Positions 28,201-43,200 of a stretch of 64,000 nt of DNA are shown piece by piece. The stretch spans positions 17,297,001-17,361,000 of the forward strand of contig NC_133032.1 of assembly GCF_048771995.1 (NCBI RefSeq), in the 5' to 3' direction. How positions within the stretch are numbered: the stretch's first letter is position 1; every line of letters begins with the position of its first letter. The translations under genes and the position numbers were made by a program. The DNA is from Taeniopygia guttata. Lineage: Eukaryota; Chordata; Aves; Passeriformes; Estrildidae. The notes under the pieces were generated by a model. It saw nothing but the letters and a program-made list of their open reading frames with translations, searched no databases and was not told the DNA's origin.

Positions 28201-31200
28201 TAATGTTGGAATAAAATACTATATGGGTGTTGTGCTTCTTGTGAGTAGGGAGACAGTTATCCCAAATTCAATGAGAATCTCATATTTAACAATCAAGAAT
28301 ACAGAAACATATATTAGAATAAATGTATATAAACATTTTTTTGTGAGAAAACTTGATGACAACTGAGGTTTTTTGATATGATTTGGTTATAGGCAAACTA
28401 ACCAGATAGGTTAATAGCTTTTAAAATCTTCATTAGCAAGGTTTTATCATTTGTGTATATCCTTGAAAACAAATCCTCACCACATCTGTCAAAATTTGGT
28501 AGGACTAGATCATTCCATCAAGAGCTCACAGAAACAAGATAATATACTCCAGAAACAATTTGTGAAAAACTCAGATCCATATTTCATATCTGCCACAAAA
28601 GCTCATCAGAGTAATAACCCTTCTTCTCCTGGGTGTTATCCTACCATCTGCTCCTCTATTACTTATCTTTATTTTGCAACTAATTAACAGCATAATCTTC
28701 TAAATTCAGCAAGTTAATTATCATTATTGTGGTCTTTGCAGCATCATCAGTCCTTATGAAGTCTTGTCTCTCCACCCCCAGAGAACACATGAAAATGAAG
28801 TAGGTTGTGAGAGGGTCTGTTTCTTTAGAGCAGGCTCATTAGGTGTTTGCTGATTAGCTCGGCATGCAGAGAGACAGGTCAGAAGAATTCTGCTGAACAC
28901 AAGGTCCCATGCCGGGCTCCAGCAAGCTAATGTTGGTTTCTGAACATTTGCCAAGCTGCCCTCTGTCATTTCTCAGTAGAAACCTCCTGCAAAAAGTCTA
29001 CTGGTTGCATACTGAGTGCAAGGTATTTTTCAGACTGTGACAAAAAGTTTTACATGGGAAGGAGGAGACGGAGGGAAACATTCCATATATAAAGCAATTT
29101 GGAAATTCTTCAGAAACTTCTGCAATCCACACTGAAGAGTCTGAATGCTAAGTTTGGACCCACAAGCTGCACACTCAAAAAGGATGTTTTACAGCTGCAA
29201 CTCAAGGCTCATGCTCCATACACAGAAAACATACAATTACAGATCTTCTCATAAGAACATCAGAAGCAATTCTACAGTTATTTAGAATCATGCATCCTTA
29301 TTTTAGTGAGGAAGTTTTTTGGAGTTTTTTTAAAAGACAGTTATTGCATCTACTTCTAAGCCTCCCTAAAATACTACGCAACTGATATACATGTGATTTT
29401 ACCTAAGTATGTGAAAGCTAAGTTTCTTTAGCACACTGACGAACACGGAATCATGCCAGAAAAATGGACAATTTACATTAAGTGCGCCACAGAAATCCAA
29501 AACTCATTTTACTCCTACTGAATGTCATTCTTGGTATAAAATTTAAGAATATTTCCAAAATAATAGCAATAAAAGACAAGGCCGAGTCTGAATAAAATCT
29601 CTAGTCATTTTTTACTTCAGTTCTACAAGCAATAAAGAAAAAGGATCCAAGAATGCTCAAAACTATAGTAACAGTGCCTTTCACAGGTGTGAATGGACCA
29701 GCTCTGTTCACTACAATAAATTCAATATTGGGGCAATAAAATAAAAATGCAATCTGATTTCACGCAGTATTTTCACAGCACTGAAACACATAAAGCACTA
29801 TGTTTCTGTGGTGAAAGAGACCCTAAGATTGTGCTTATTGCACTCTTCCACTTAATGTCAACTGTTTCAGTTGAGAGCCTCTTGCAAGAGTGCCACCAAT
29901 CATAAGGATTTGGCTCACTGCACATACAATTTTTAAATTTTTGTCTGTCATCACTTTTTATGTATTCCTTTTTTATGACTATTTTTTCCTCCCAGTTATT
30001 AGTCCTTGCAGCTGGCATACATTTTTCTATCTGTTATTTCACTCAGTGAACCTGTTCCCATGTACAACTGTTCCCCCATGGAATTCATAAAATCATTTAA
30101 TGTCAGGCAACTTGAACAGTAACCAGAGAAAAGACCATTTCAGCAAAGAACGAGCAGAGCTCGAGAGGTGACATCTCAGTAACTTGCTTCGCATCAATAA
30201 CCAAAACTGCCATGCTGAAGGAGTTTGATACTTCAGACTGAAAACTTTATCGAACAGAGAAATAAATACACAGTTTTGATTATTATGCATTAAACTTGGA
30301 CATCCTAATAAAAAAATCCTTTCAAATGCTGTAAGAGAGACAATTTGCAAAGGAAAAAGTCTCCAGAAGCTGTCCATTGTGGGAAAAATTCTCAGCAAGT
30401 ACCTCAGCTCCTTTATCCTTAAAGGGTTTTACAACTTCTAGAACAGCTGAAGAAAAATTTTAACTGTGCTATAGGAAAGCATCCTATGTCCATTACCAAA
30501 GGCGTCTCCTGCCAGTTATTTTAAGATTTAGATTTTGTATAAGCAAATATAAATTTCTTTACTAAATTCATTCACAAACTTATAAAGAAGAAAAACATTT
30601 CTTCTTCATACAATTTGGCAACTTGTAAAGAAACAACAGGTTTTAAAATGAAAAAGTGTTCTTCCCATGTTAATAAAAATAAAGAAAGGAAGTTATCTAA
30701 ATTATAATATTTAAATTTTAGAGCATTAGGAAAGAAGCACTACAATCTCTAATTTGACTTTTATCTAACTACTACTCACGCTCACTTTTTAAAAAAAAGT
30801 CTACACAACAGTAGCCTTTTGTAAGCAAGTAAGAGTGAAATGAATTATTGCAATGAGGAATGAAATCAGAGCACAAAGTTCTTTTCTTACTATAAACCTC
30901 TAAAATGTGTTAGCTCCTTGAAATATGCAGATATAGCCTCTGCAAAGAAAGGCACAAAGCACAAAAGAGCGCCTGGTTTGTGCCAGATATTTAATCTGAA
31001 ACAGAGACCTTCTGCACAAGACAGCTCCAGATCTGGTAACGCAACAATTTGGCACTATGTCAGATTAAATTTACTACAACCAGTTTTTCATGAATTTTAC
31101 TCAACCTCTGAAGTTATTAGATCTGTGTCAACTTAAAATACCTTGAAATAGTATTGTGGTATGATAGCAGAAAATGCAAAACACCATAATAGCAAGTATG

Positions 31201-34200
31201 GTTCTTCAAGACAGGAGAGGTTCAAACAACTACTGCCAAAGGCAGATATAAATAAACCAGGTTAACTTTCCAAACTCTGCATCCCATACAGTACAACGCT
31301 TACTTAAATACCCAGGGAAGTTAGGGAATTTAGTTAGGAATCTGTTCCTGCATGTTTTTTGTATTTGCTATATATTCTATTCTTACATTTTATAATGCAA
31401 TATGAAAAAATCCATTGAGATTGCAAGGTCAGTCTATAAAGAACAAAACTTTCCTCAAATAAGTAAGAAATAAAGCAACAGCCAAAAAAATTCCAAACAT
31501 CTATACTCCTGGGGATGTTGTGAAGGAACATCAAAGCTTCACCCCTTCATCAGGCTTTTTGTTCACAATACACTAAGAATACGATGCTGACAGACTTCAT
31601 AGGTTCACAAAATTGTTTAGGCTATAAAAGACCTTTAAGATCAAGTCTGACCATTAAGCCAGAACTGCCAAGTCCACCACTAAACCATGGCCCTAAGTGT
31701 CACATCTCCATGTCATTTAAACACCTCGAGGGATGGTGACTTCACCACTTCCCTGGGCAGCCTGTTTTAATACTTGACAACCCTTTCTGAGAAGAAATTT
31801 TTCCTAAATGTCCAATCTAAACCTTCCTTGGTACAACTTGAGGCTGTTTTCTCTCATTCTATCAGTCGCTGTTTAGAAGAGGCTGAGCCTCACCTGGCCA
31901 CACCCACCTTTCCAGGTAGCTGTAGAAAGCATGGAGGTCCTCCCTGAACTTCCTTTTCTCCAGGCTAAACACCTCCAGCTCCCTCAGTCACTCTTCAAAT
32001 GACTTTCTCTCTAGACCCTTCACCTGCCCCACTGCCCTTCTCTGGACATGCTCCAGCACCTCAATGTGTCTTGCAGTGAGGGGCCCAGAACTGAACACAG
32101 AACTCGAGGTGTGTCTTCACCACTGCTGAATACAGGGGAACAATCCCTGCTCTGGTCCTGCTGGTCACGCTACTGGTGATTCCAATACAAGCCAGGATGC
32201 CACTGCCTTTCTTGGCCACCTGGCCACTGCTGGTTCATGTTAAGCTGGCTGCAGACCAGGACATCCAGGTCCTTTCCCAATAAACAGATTTCCAGCCACC
32301 CTGCCCACAGCGTGTGGCACTGCCTGGGGTCGTTGTAACCCAAGAACAGGACCCAGCACTTCACCATGTGGAACCTCATACAAATGACCTCAACCCAGTG
32401 ATTCAGCCTGTCCAGGTCCCTCTGCAGAGCTTTCCTACCCTTCTGCACACCAATACTTTGGCCCAACTTGGTGCCATCTGCAAACTGACTGAGGGAGCAC
32501 CCATTCCCCCATCCCCACCATTGATAAAGATACTAAGCAGAACTGGCCCCTACACTGAGCCCTGGGGAACACCACTTGTAACTGGCCACCAATGGGATTT
32601 AAGTTCATTTACCACCACTTTTTGGACTCAGCCATGCAGCCACTGTTTTTACCCAGCAGACTGTATCTGTCTAAGCAATGAGCAGTTTCCCCAGGAGAAT
32701 GCTGTGGCAAATAGTGTCAAAGCCTTTAGTAAAGTCCACGTAGACAACACTGACAGCATTTTACTCATCCACCATAAGTAGGTCACCTTCTCAGAGAAGC
32801 CAAGCAGGTCAGTCAAGCAGTCTGCCTGTCACAGATCCATGGTGGCTGGACCTGATCCTGGCTGTTCTGTGCGTGCTATGACAATCAAAATTATCTGCTC
32901 CATGATCTTCCTCAGCTCAGAGGTCAAGCTGACAGGCCTGCAGTTCCCTGGACCCTCCTTCCAGCCTTTCCTGAAGATGAGCATAACATTTACTGACCTC
33001 TGGTCACCTGAGACCTCTCCAGTTAGCCAGGGCTGCTGGTAAATGATTTAAAATGGCTTTGCTGAACTTCTTCCCTAGCTCCCTCAGTGCCCTAGGGATC
33101 CCATCCAGCCCCATAACCTTCTGTATGTCTTAGTGCTGTAGCAGGTTGGATTACAGAGGTTTTGATCTCCTCCACATGCCTGTCTTCCAGCTCAAGGTGC
33201 TGGGTACCCAGAGAGGAACTAGCCTTACTATTAAAGACTGAAGCAAAAAAAGGCATTAAAGTACTTCTGTTTTTTCCTCATCCTTTGCCACTATGTTTCC
33301 CCCATATCCAATAAAGTATGGAGGTTCTTTTTGGACCTCCTTTTGTTCTTGTACTTAGAGAAATATATTTAGCTGTCTTTGACAGCAGTAACCAGATTAA
33401 GTTTTAGCTGGGCTTTGGCCCTGCATAACTTCACAACATCCACATAATTCTCCTGAGTTGCCTGCCCCTCCTCCCACAGGTCATACACTTCCTTTTTTCT
33501 CCTGTGTTCCAGCCAAGGCTCTGTGTTCAGCCAGGCCAATCTTCACTGCTGGCTCATCTTCCAGCATGTGGGGACAGCCTGCTCCTGCACCTTTAAGATT
33601 TACTTCTTAAAGGATGTCCTGGACTCCTCTCCCTTCAGAACTGCCTCCCAACATGAAGGAGAAATGTGGCCATAACAGGCAAAAGGGCACAGGGCACGTT
33701 TCCAGTGTTTAGCTAACGTAATCATTCCAATAAATCCACAAATTACAGTATACCATTAATACATGAAACATACCATGTTATTTTATTAAATTTCAGTGTA
33801 TTAGCTTATTTTTCAACATTAAATGTGAACTACTAATGAAATGAAAAGTGAGCTGTAAAACTAAATATGGTCTTCTGTTGGCTTAATCAGGAACACAAGT
33901 GAAAAACAAACCTGCTTTGCAGACCTTCACAGATTTTAGTATGCAGCAAGCAAAAATATTTTTAAGAGAGACATGAAAAGAAAGGGTTTGATATCACAGA
34001 GATTTGAATTTAAAAATTAAATTGAACTTTGCAGTTAATAAAGCATCACATATCTGCCAACAATGCATCCCATGGCACAGTGAATTAGTCTTACTCTTGG
34101 AGGCTTTTCTACATAAACATTAAGTTTCTCATTAAATTGCTTTTACTTTCAGGAGGATAAGAAATTAGTTTTTTTATTTTTGTGAATAGGCACTATATAA

Positions 34201-37200
34201 AAGTAAATGAGCATAAGAAATATACATAATTCTGATATTCTTGAATTCTGCTCATGCTTCATGTTAAGCAACAAGCAAAGGAAATACTGCAAAAACCCTT
34301 TTTACAGTCTCACTTAAAAAAAAAGATAAGCAATCACTGAAGCGCATATATTAGCTAAATTGTAACGAGAAGGCTAATGAGACTGTTAAATTTTAAGTCT
34401 AATGATCTTTGTTTTCCTTTGCATTTGAGTGATTGCTTCTTCCAATGTGAGATCAAAGTCTTCACCAAACACATGTATATCCTTTCCGCCTTTAAATCAC
34501 TCTAAGAGCAAATCACTCAGTAATATGCTTAAAAACCTAATTTCTTTTCCATCTAAAAAATTATTTGGAACCAATTCCTCCTGGATTTCAGACAGAATTC
34601 AGAGCGTGAGTCTCCTGACTCTAACACATGTTCAGTTTCCAAGAAAACAGTTCTTACTTTCACTTGTTTTACATTCTTTCTTCTGGATTTAAGGTAAATT
34701 AATTTTGTAAGAGCTGGTTACATTTAAGCATTTTCTGAGGTAGTAAAAGATTCCTTTTCCCATTCCTAGGGTGACATGGATGCAAAACCACAGACCTTCT
34801 TCCCTTATGTCCTTCTCTATACTAGTTCAAAAGTCATTGTGCTCAACAGAGCAGGGAAATGAAGGAAGACCTGATAGTGTTAAGCCGAGTCAGTGCAGCT
34901 CTCCACAGCAGTTTCAGTATTTGGTTTCAGAATGTGGTCAAGGTGTGTGTGCTCACTCTACAGGAATCCTATTAGTCCAGAATAAACAGACTCACTGTTT
35001 CTCATACTGTAACTTGAGAACAGAAAACAGGTAAGGAAAGAAAGCCCACAGGTTTAGATCAAGAGAAATGAGATATATAAGAATGTTAAGGGCATCCTCC
35101 CACTTACCAATATCAATGCAGAAAAATGTATTTTATCTAGCAGGTGTTCCTGATTCTCTTTTAGCACAAAGCAAGAGCTGAAGGAAGAGGAACACTATTT
35201 CACAGGATACATACTGTTTATGGAGGCATCTTGTAAATACATAAACAGACTAATTATTGTTTAATAATAGATTGTCTATTGCTTTAGAACAGTTGGAACA
35301 AACAAGACAGAAAAAAAGAGAAGCAACTGCCTAATGCTGTATAAAGTATTTCAGTAAATAGATTAATTCAAACTACCACCTTAAATGGTCACTAATATTA
35401 AGTAAAAAAAAAGAACAACCCCCCAATCAAAATAAAAAACAAACAAACAAACCCATATTTTGCTTGTTTTAGACATTCTCCAAATAATCCTCAACTCCCC
35501 CCAAAAACACCCAACACAACCTCCACACAGAATAATTTAATAACTACATAAGTATTACATATTTAATAGCAAAACTCTTGCCAAATGGATTATATTCAGT
35601 TGGGAGTCTGAAAATATTTTAAAAACCCCATATTTTTCTTAGTTTTTTTATGTAATATCATTCTTTTGGGAGGAAACATTCTGCTTCTCTGAAAGAAATG
35701 CTCACATGCTACTAATCTTGTCTTTCTCCCAGCTAGCATTTCTGATCCTCTGATACAAGAAGTAAGAAGGAGTTTAGTTAGAAAATTTATTTAAAACAAT
35801 GACTAAAAATAAGATCAAAACGGCCTTTAAGAACAGAACTAACATAGGCTGGAATTGGAAAGAACTGTAAAATAAATGCAGCTGTTATTTTTCTGGTTTT
35901 ATTAAATTTGTATTTGCAGAATTTAGACTAATAAAAGAAAACTAAAGCTGTTTTAAAAAGCAATAGAATGTAATTAATTTCTCAAGTTATTCTTCTTGAG
36001 GAATAATGGAGTTTTTCACTTACCAATTTAGCCTCAGACTGCACTGGCTGTGGGGAGGAAGGCCCTGGGATTCCTGGGATACTAGGCACCATGGTGACAG
36101 GTCTAACAAGCTGACCAGATAAAGTATAAAAATGAAGAAAACCTGAGTATGTTATCATAATAGAGAGCATTTGACAGCACTACCCTCTGAAGCCAAAACA
36201 GCTATCAAGGTGCTTAAAACTAAGTTCTATGCTGCACTTATGCAAACTGCTCCACTTTCAAATTAATATAGCATCATGCTTACTTACTGGAACTGCAGCA
36301 GGGACATGCACATTAGAATTTGTGATAGATGCAGGAATAGCAACAGGCATGGTTTGTCCATTAGGAAGATGTAACAGCAGAGGAAAAGGACCTGGAACTG
36401 GACTGAAAAAGGAATGAACTATATAAAAGAAAACTTATCCAGAGAAGAGAACAAGTTTACACATTATTTTAAACTGGTTTGTTTCTTTACAGGTGTAATG
36501 TAATATTTATTTGGAGGTCAAAAATATGAACTTAGTGATGTGGAGAACATGGCATTATATCTCACATGTAGTGAAAGTCCAATGTTTCATGTGTCGTAAA
36601 GCACCACATTACACCAAAGCATCTCAAATTCATAATTAACTGCAGAAACAGTAACTGAAAGTAAATCAGATTTTCAAATTCTGCAAGAAAATGTTTTACT
36701 AAGATTTATGTAACTTACACTATTGGTCTGTTAGATGATGGAGCTTGGGTGATAACAGTACTAGAAGTTGGTGATGGTATTGCCTGCTGAATAATAACAC
36801 TTGAGTCAGAACTTGTAAGCAGTACATTGGGAACCTGGAGTGATGCTGGACGAACTATTGTTGATGTAGGCTGTGCAGTCTGCTGCAGTGACACTTCCTG
36901 AGGAAAAATAAAGCTTCATCAGTTTGTAAAATACAATTACAAACTACTAATTCCAACTGTTAAATGAATGCACTTTGATGGAACAAATCAGAATTTCTGT
37001 AACATTATGCAAATAGAATCAGTTATACAATTAAAAACATTCAAAAAACTCCCTCTGGATGAATCAATTAAACCACTAAAGTAAAACTGTTTCAACAACA
37101 ATGATTTTACTTTTATGACAAACCTGGCTCAACTTATTCTAAGGCTACTATTACTTCTTATTGTTTTTAATTCAGTTTTGATCAGATTTTATTTTTTTCC

Positions 37201-40200
37201 CCAAGAAACCCATGGTACTACCAGCACCATCATGTTTACCCACACTCCGAATAAGGAAAATGTTTTATGATGTCCTTATGTACTTTTCAGTTTCAGTCCA
37301 TTGTTCTAGATTTAAACAAGAGAAACAAGACATTTATGGCTCAGTAAAAACAATAACAAGATTTTTTTTTTGACCCTTTACCTGTAGCTCTCTAATTAGA
37401 GTGATAAGAGTACTTGAAATGCTATATTCAGAGCTCTGCAAAATATATGCATATCCTGATGCAGAAATAATTATTTGAACACAGAAATTAAACTTTCTTA
37501 GGTACAAATGAAGAGTAGACAGAAATCCCTATAGGTCTTAGCTTAGTGACCAGGTAAAGCACATTATCAATTGAATGCTGCACCTCTATTTGCTGTTTCT
37601 GAAAACCCAGAAAGGCCTTACTGTAACCAATGCCTTCCTTCTCAGAAAACCCTTGATATTGCCAGACTTCAAATTTACCTTCAGACAGACTTGCTGCCAA
37701 GTTATTCTTTTGACAATGGCTACTGCAATCAATGATACAGAAAACCACATTCTTAAGACCAGCAAACTTTAGTTGCTCTGCTGGTAAATGGTAATTCAAA
37801 GAGAAATCTCTACACCTATGTCACACAGGCTGCACTGATAATTATTTTCTTTAAATGAAGCTTGAGTTTTGAAAATTCATTCACAAAGCTTTAAGTAGTA
37901 AACTCTGAACTCTCTAAGTAGATTGCTTGTCTTTTTATATATTAATGCACAAATGCGTGAGATCCTCTGAGAAATTCATAGAACTGTAAGCTTGCTGGCA
38001 AACTGTGAACTTTACAAAAGAAAATACTCGAGATGATGAAATTTTCTCCCTCCAAAAGCTTAGAGGCTAGATTTGTCATCAGGGTTCACTAGTTCATTCA
38101 TGCTTTTTCCCATGGAACCTAAAAGTCTATTCACAGTGAATGAGAGTTTTTGGAGAATAAAAGTGAGCTGTGCTGAGGAAAGTGAAATAGTTTTTGTATC
38201 AATCTGGGGTATAATATTTGACTGCACTTAGCACTACAGATGAGCATTCTGTAAAAAGGAGACAACTAATATAGAATTATGGAAACAGAAAGAAAAAAAA
38301 GCCCAATCATATCAAGACATGATTAAACACTTCTTTGCAAGTAAGGAACTTGGTATAACATCTTCCAGATCTTATTCAGGAGTCCCAGGGAGACTATAAA
38401 TGAGACTGAACTGCTTGACTGTGGGAGATTCAGAGCTCAGAACACCAGCTGAATCTTTATGCTAGCAAGAACAAGCTGCACAACTCAAACACATCACAGT
38501 GGTTCTTACATGTGAACAAAACCAAGATTATGTGTACACTTGATAAAAAATGGACCCTTGGAAGGACTTACACAGAATCACAGATTGCTTGGAGCTGTAA
38601 GTGACCTTCAGAGACCACTCCAGCCCATCCCTTCTGCCATGGCTAGGAACATTTTTCACGAGATCAGGTTCCTCAGAGTCCCAATCAGCCTGACTCTGAA
38701 CACTTTCTGAACCCAGCCTAGAAGTTACTGGTGTGTCAGTACCACCTCCTGCCTCTAGGCAAGCAGTGTTTATACAGCTGCAAAAGCATTTTCAATCTCC
38801 TCTTTACACAAACTTGCTCTTTGCTACACTGAAAAATGCATGCAGGTGCCTTTTACTATAACAACATGGCAAAAATATAAGCTGCAGATTCAAGAAGTAT
38901 TGCTTTAAAGTAAACTGACATTTCGTAAACATATGAACACAAAACTATAGATCCAGCAGTCTGATGGAAGATTCTAACTGATCACTAATGAATTGCACTA
39001 ATAAAGTATAAATTTTGTCTGGAATAAAATACATTGTAAATATATTCCCCTAAAGAACAAAAAGATAGAGTTGAATTTGCAATCATAAGATTATGTGAAA
39101 GTGACCTTACCTTTACCTACCTTTCCTTACAGGACAGAAGTTTAAGCCTACCCAAAGGTACTAGACTTACTAAAAGGACTTCTCCAGTTCTTGTACTTCC
39201 TATTCTTGAAACTAAAACCCATTTAATAGGAAATTACAGAACAGGATAGTTACTTCAAATGTTCTCAGATGTGCATAGTTGCAATTATTTCCTATCTAAA
39301 AGCAAATTTCATGCAATAACTTTCTAATGATATCAAAAATACATAGAATTCTTTATACAGAAATGTAGAGGACCAGAACTAATATTGTACTTGATTATTA
39401 TGTAAGAAAACAATTGGTTTTAAAGTAATTAAATTAGGTAATTAGCTACTTGGCAACAACTAAGCAACTTTTAAAACTTTGTTGAGGATTGCCCTTTTAA
39501 AGTCCTGTTACTAAAATACAATAATGTTTGAAAGCTCTTATTACTTTAAGGCTTGAAGACTTTATACACTCCTAATGATATCTTGGTCTATTCAAAGCAA
39601 CATATTTACTTCTACAGAAGCCTAACAGAACTCATGAAACTGTCAAAAAACTAGGAAAATAATTAAGCATACTTTTTTTGAGAGTCTCCAAGGAATTATT
39701 TTGACAACTACAAGGACAATTAGAACTGCCTTGTACATACATAAATAGGCTGTAATCGTTTAAGACTATTAAAATATATACAGCCAATAAAATGGTTACA
39801 GTTAAAACCATCTATGGCTTGAAAAAAATCCCTTCTCTCCTTCAATACATCTGCAAAAGGAGAGCAAAAAATCTAACTAAACAACACTCTGCTCACATTT
39901 CTCAATCTCTGCAGGTCATGTTGAGCTGTACACTCCAGCACCCTCAGCCGTGCCCAGCTTGTCTCTACAATCAGACATGAGAATGGCATTGAGCAGCAGC
40001 AGTGTCACAGTGACACACTGAAATTGCATCATCACTGAGACAAGTTTATAAATACTGCCAAACACTGAGATAGGATTTTCATTTGTAATGCTGCTAATGA
40101 GATACTGACCCACGACTGTATGAAGATAGTAATATTACCTTGTGCCAAAGTTAGATTAAGAAGACTTGGAATAAGTATTTGCAGCAAAAAAAAAATAAAC

Positions 40201-43200
40201 TAACCTCTGAAATAAATACTTAAGATTTGAACTATGATTCACTTGATCCAAGCAGCTTTTTACATATATTCCTTTAAAATGCTTTTACTATTTTTGAGAC
40301 TGCATGATTGCCTTGATTAACCATGATTACTCATCGTGGCTAACTAATGAAACCTCAGAAAAACTTAGTAAGGACAAATCTGAATTGAAACTCTTTACAA
40401 CTTCTGTCACACATTTCAGGTTGTCCTCACATTAGTTCCTCTGGCAGTATAAGAGTTGAAACCAGAGAGGTTCAGACTGGATCCAAAGAAAAACGTTCTG
40501 CCCACAGGAACAGCCTGGTACTGGAGCAGGTGGCACTGAGGCTGTGCAGCCTCTCTCCCACAGGGGCTTCAAGACCAGACTGGGCAAAGTGAGTAACTTG
40601 GTCTGATCTCAGAAGTAACCCTGGCTTTGAGCAGGAAGTTGGAGCAGGAAATCTGGCAGTCCCTTCCAACCTGAATTACCTGAGACCTGAAAGAGTCTTG
40701 CTGATTTCTGGGAGTAAGGCACCTAAGCCCCTCATACACAAACTGCCCACTGAAGATGCACATAAAGACTGACTAGAGCAATATCTATGCTTTATTATGG
40801 TCTGCTCCTAATGTTTGTATTTACTGAAGACTACAAGTAATTAACTCATTAATTTTGCTTCATTTTCTGTACTTCAAGAGAACTCCACAAGATGAAAACA
40901 CTGCAAGTCATATATTGAAGTGATCACTACTAAAGATGATGCATAAACAAGAATAAAGAGCCCTTTTAATCTTTTCTAAGGCAGCATAAATCTTAAATTT
41001 GATTTCTTTTCTGGCCTTATTGGATGGCCAGTTTTACTGGAAGCAATTATTCTAGCGAAAAAAAAAAGGTAACTGAAGAATTGAACAAGTTACCTATATA
41101 TCCACTGCAATGTGGCAAATGAAAACTCTCTTCCGTCCAACTACCTAAGCAGCATGGCTATCACCATATACAATAAATATACAGATCATCAGAAAGTCAA
41201 AAAGTAAATTCCAAAAAGAGAAAAATAAAGGTTCTGACCTTTTCATCATTGGTAGTAGACTCTGGATGAGGTAAAGGACTATCTTGATGAGTTGTCTCTA
41301 CAACTGAAGGTTCTTCAATTTTATTTCTTATAATTGGTGTTGCAAGAGGGGACAGATCTAGAGGCATCTATGAGCAACAATGTAAAACAAAATTAGTCAA
41401 TGTCTAAAAAACAAAACTGAGCAAGAAAATATAGAAGAGAAATACTGAAGAGAAATACCAGCCCATTACAAGACAGAGGTGCTGATGTTTGAAAGGTCTT
41501 GAAGCATGCACTACCAGTCAAGGCTATTTTACCAGCACCTACATGAACACCAATCTTCAGTAACACAAATGTATTTTCAACACCCATGTCAGACTAAATA
41601 TTTTCTTATTGAGATTTAAAAACATTCCTAAAGTTTTTCATTTCCAAGGGTTGTAAGAAACTTATAGCTGCAGAAGGACTTTGTTACAACAAAAAAAAAA
41701 TTGCAGCTAAATTAAGGTATCCTTCTGTATATTATTCTATCTCATGCCACAAAGCACAAAATTCTAACCACATTTCCAAATTGAGCAAGTTAGTACAGAC
41801 AAACTTCAAGCTTATTGCAGCTAATAATTATTGAAAAAGCAAATTTTATATTACTACATGGGTAAAACTCAGCAGGACATCTAGAATGCCTTAAAGAAAT
41901 TGAGCTACAAAGTACTTAAAACAATACAATAGATTTGAAAGCCTATATTCCAGTCTCATCCGCTATCTAAATACTTTTGGAAGAAATTTCCCCCAAAGAA
42001 GGTTTTCCAAATGCTTTTTTTTCAATAAAATTCCTAGTTTTCCTGTGCAATATATTATTAATAGACAGGGAAGACTGTAAGAAGTGGAATCTCTTCTCGT
42101 ATCACAAGAGACTATGAAATATTACAGAAAAAACCCAACTATCAATGCCCTAGAAAGCGTGCTATTATGGTACATTTTTCCATACTTTGTCATGATTGTT
42201 TATAAATATAAATCATGCACAGATATGGCAGGACTGTGTTTTTTCTTGTAACACAGAGTACAGCTTGGAAAATTAGTATAAATTAAAGAAATAGACAAAA
42301 TGTTTGAAATTCTTTGCAAGAAGATACAACCTTCTCCAAGACAGTGGTGAGCTATCCAGAAAACAGTCTTGGTAAATCAAAAATCAATTTTAACATATGT
42401 CACGGTCTAAAAACAGTCAGCATACAGAAACTAAAACCAGTAAACTTATAAATCCATTATTTGATACAACTGTTACAAAGTAGGGATGAGGCTTGGTCAG
42501 AAATGGATAATAATCCATTCTTTACTGATCATAAATCTTTACTGAAACAAACAAAATTAAGCCACTGATTCTGAAAAATCTATATAAATAGGTATAAGAC
42601 CATATTTTTAATCACTACCTACAGAAGTTAACCAGGTAATCAACTAAAGACAAAATTAGTCAAAGGGGACATTGAACAAAATCTTTCACTTGCAGAAATA
42701 TTTAAATGTTTAGGTTCCTAACCAGTTATGACTGGGAAGCATTTAATTAAGTAACAAGAGTAACACTTAAATGCATGGCAAGTTTCTCACAAAAACATGA
42801 AGTCCCTAAACAGATGTAGTTCAAGTTTTTCTAATATTTCAATCTGTATGTTAAAATATAAGTAGATCTTTATGTTGTAATCAATAGTTTCTAGGCAAAA
42901 GTGACTTCAACATAAAATGAATATAATCATAACCAAATTACTGACACTTTGTAAAATTTATTCAGTACTTAATTATCATTATCATGATGACTGATTCTTA
43001 CAGCAACATCAGTATTCAAAAACAATCAAAATGATCAGTGTTCACATACTATTGTTTTCATGTGTTTTTCTTTGTGCTAAAACCTCTTTACTTTTCAGAA
43101 GCCTTGTTTTCTTATTCAGGACCTCAAGAAATTTCAGTCAAAACTAGTGGTTAACTTCAACAGATATAAACTAGATACTTACATGATTAGGACAATGTGT

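Larger units (their letters stand above)
24656..36023 (-). other. ATF2 intron 7 (11.4 kb, the largest)
   Basis: It contains two CR1 insertions (27160-27642 sense to plus; 31595-33665 on the minus strand). The rest is AT-rich with simple A-rich runs, for example around 35405-35455. No other exon was recognised. Confidence 0.85.
36898..41238 (-). other. ATF2 intron 4 (4.3 kb)
   Basis: It contains two short CR1 relics in opposite orientations (38571-38850 minus; 40455-40690 plus). A 103-codon open frame at 37488-37799 (minus) has no recognised homologue and no supporting splice context. Confidence 0.85.

Noticed and set aside
32314-32781. 155-codon plus-strand open frame
   Set aside because: It is antisense to the CR1 reverse-transcriptase region and is explained by the repeat.
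37488-37799. 103-codon minus-strand open frame in ATF2 intron 4
   Set aside because: Protein-like in parts, but no splice sites keep its frame, no homologue is recognised, and AT-rich introns yield such frames by chance.
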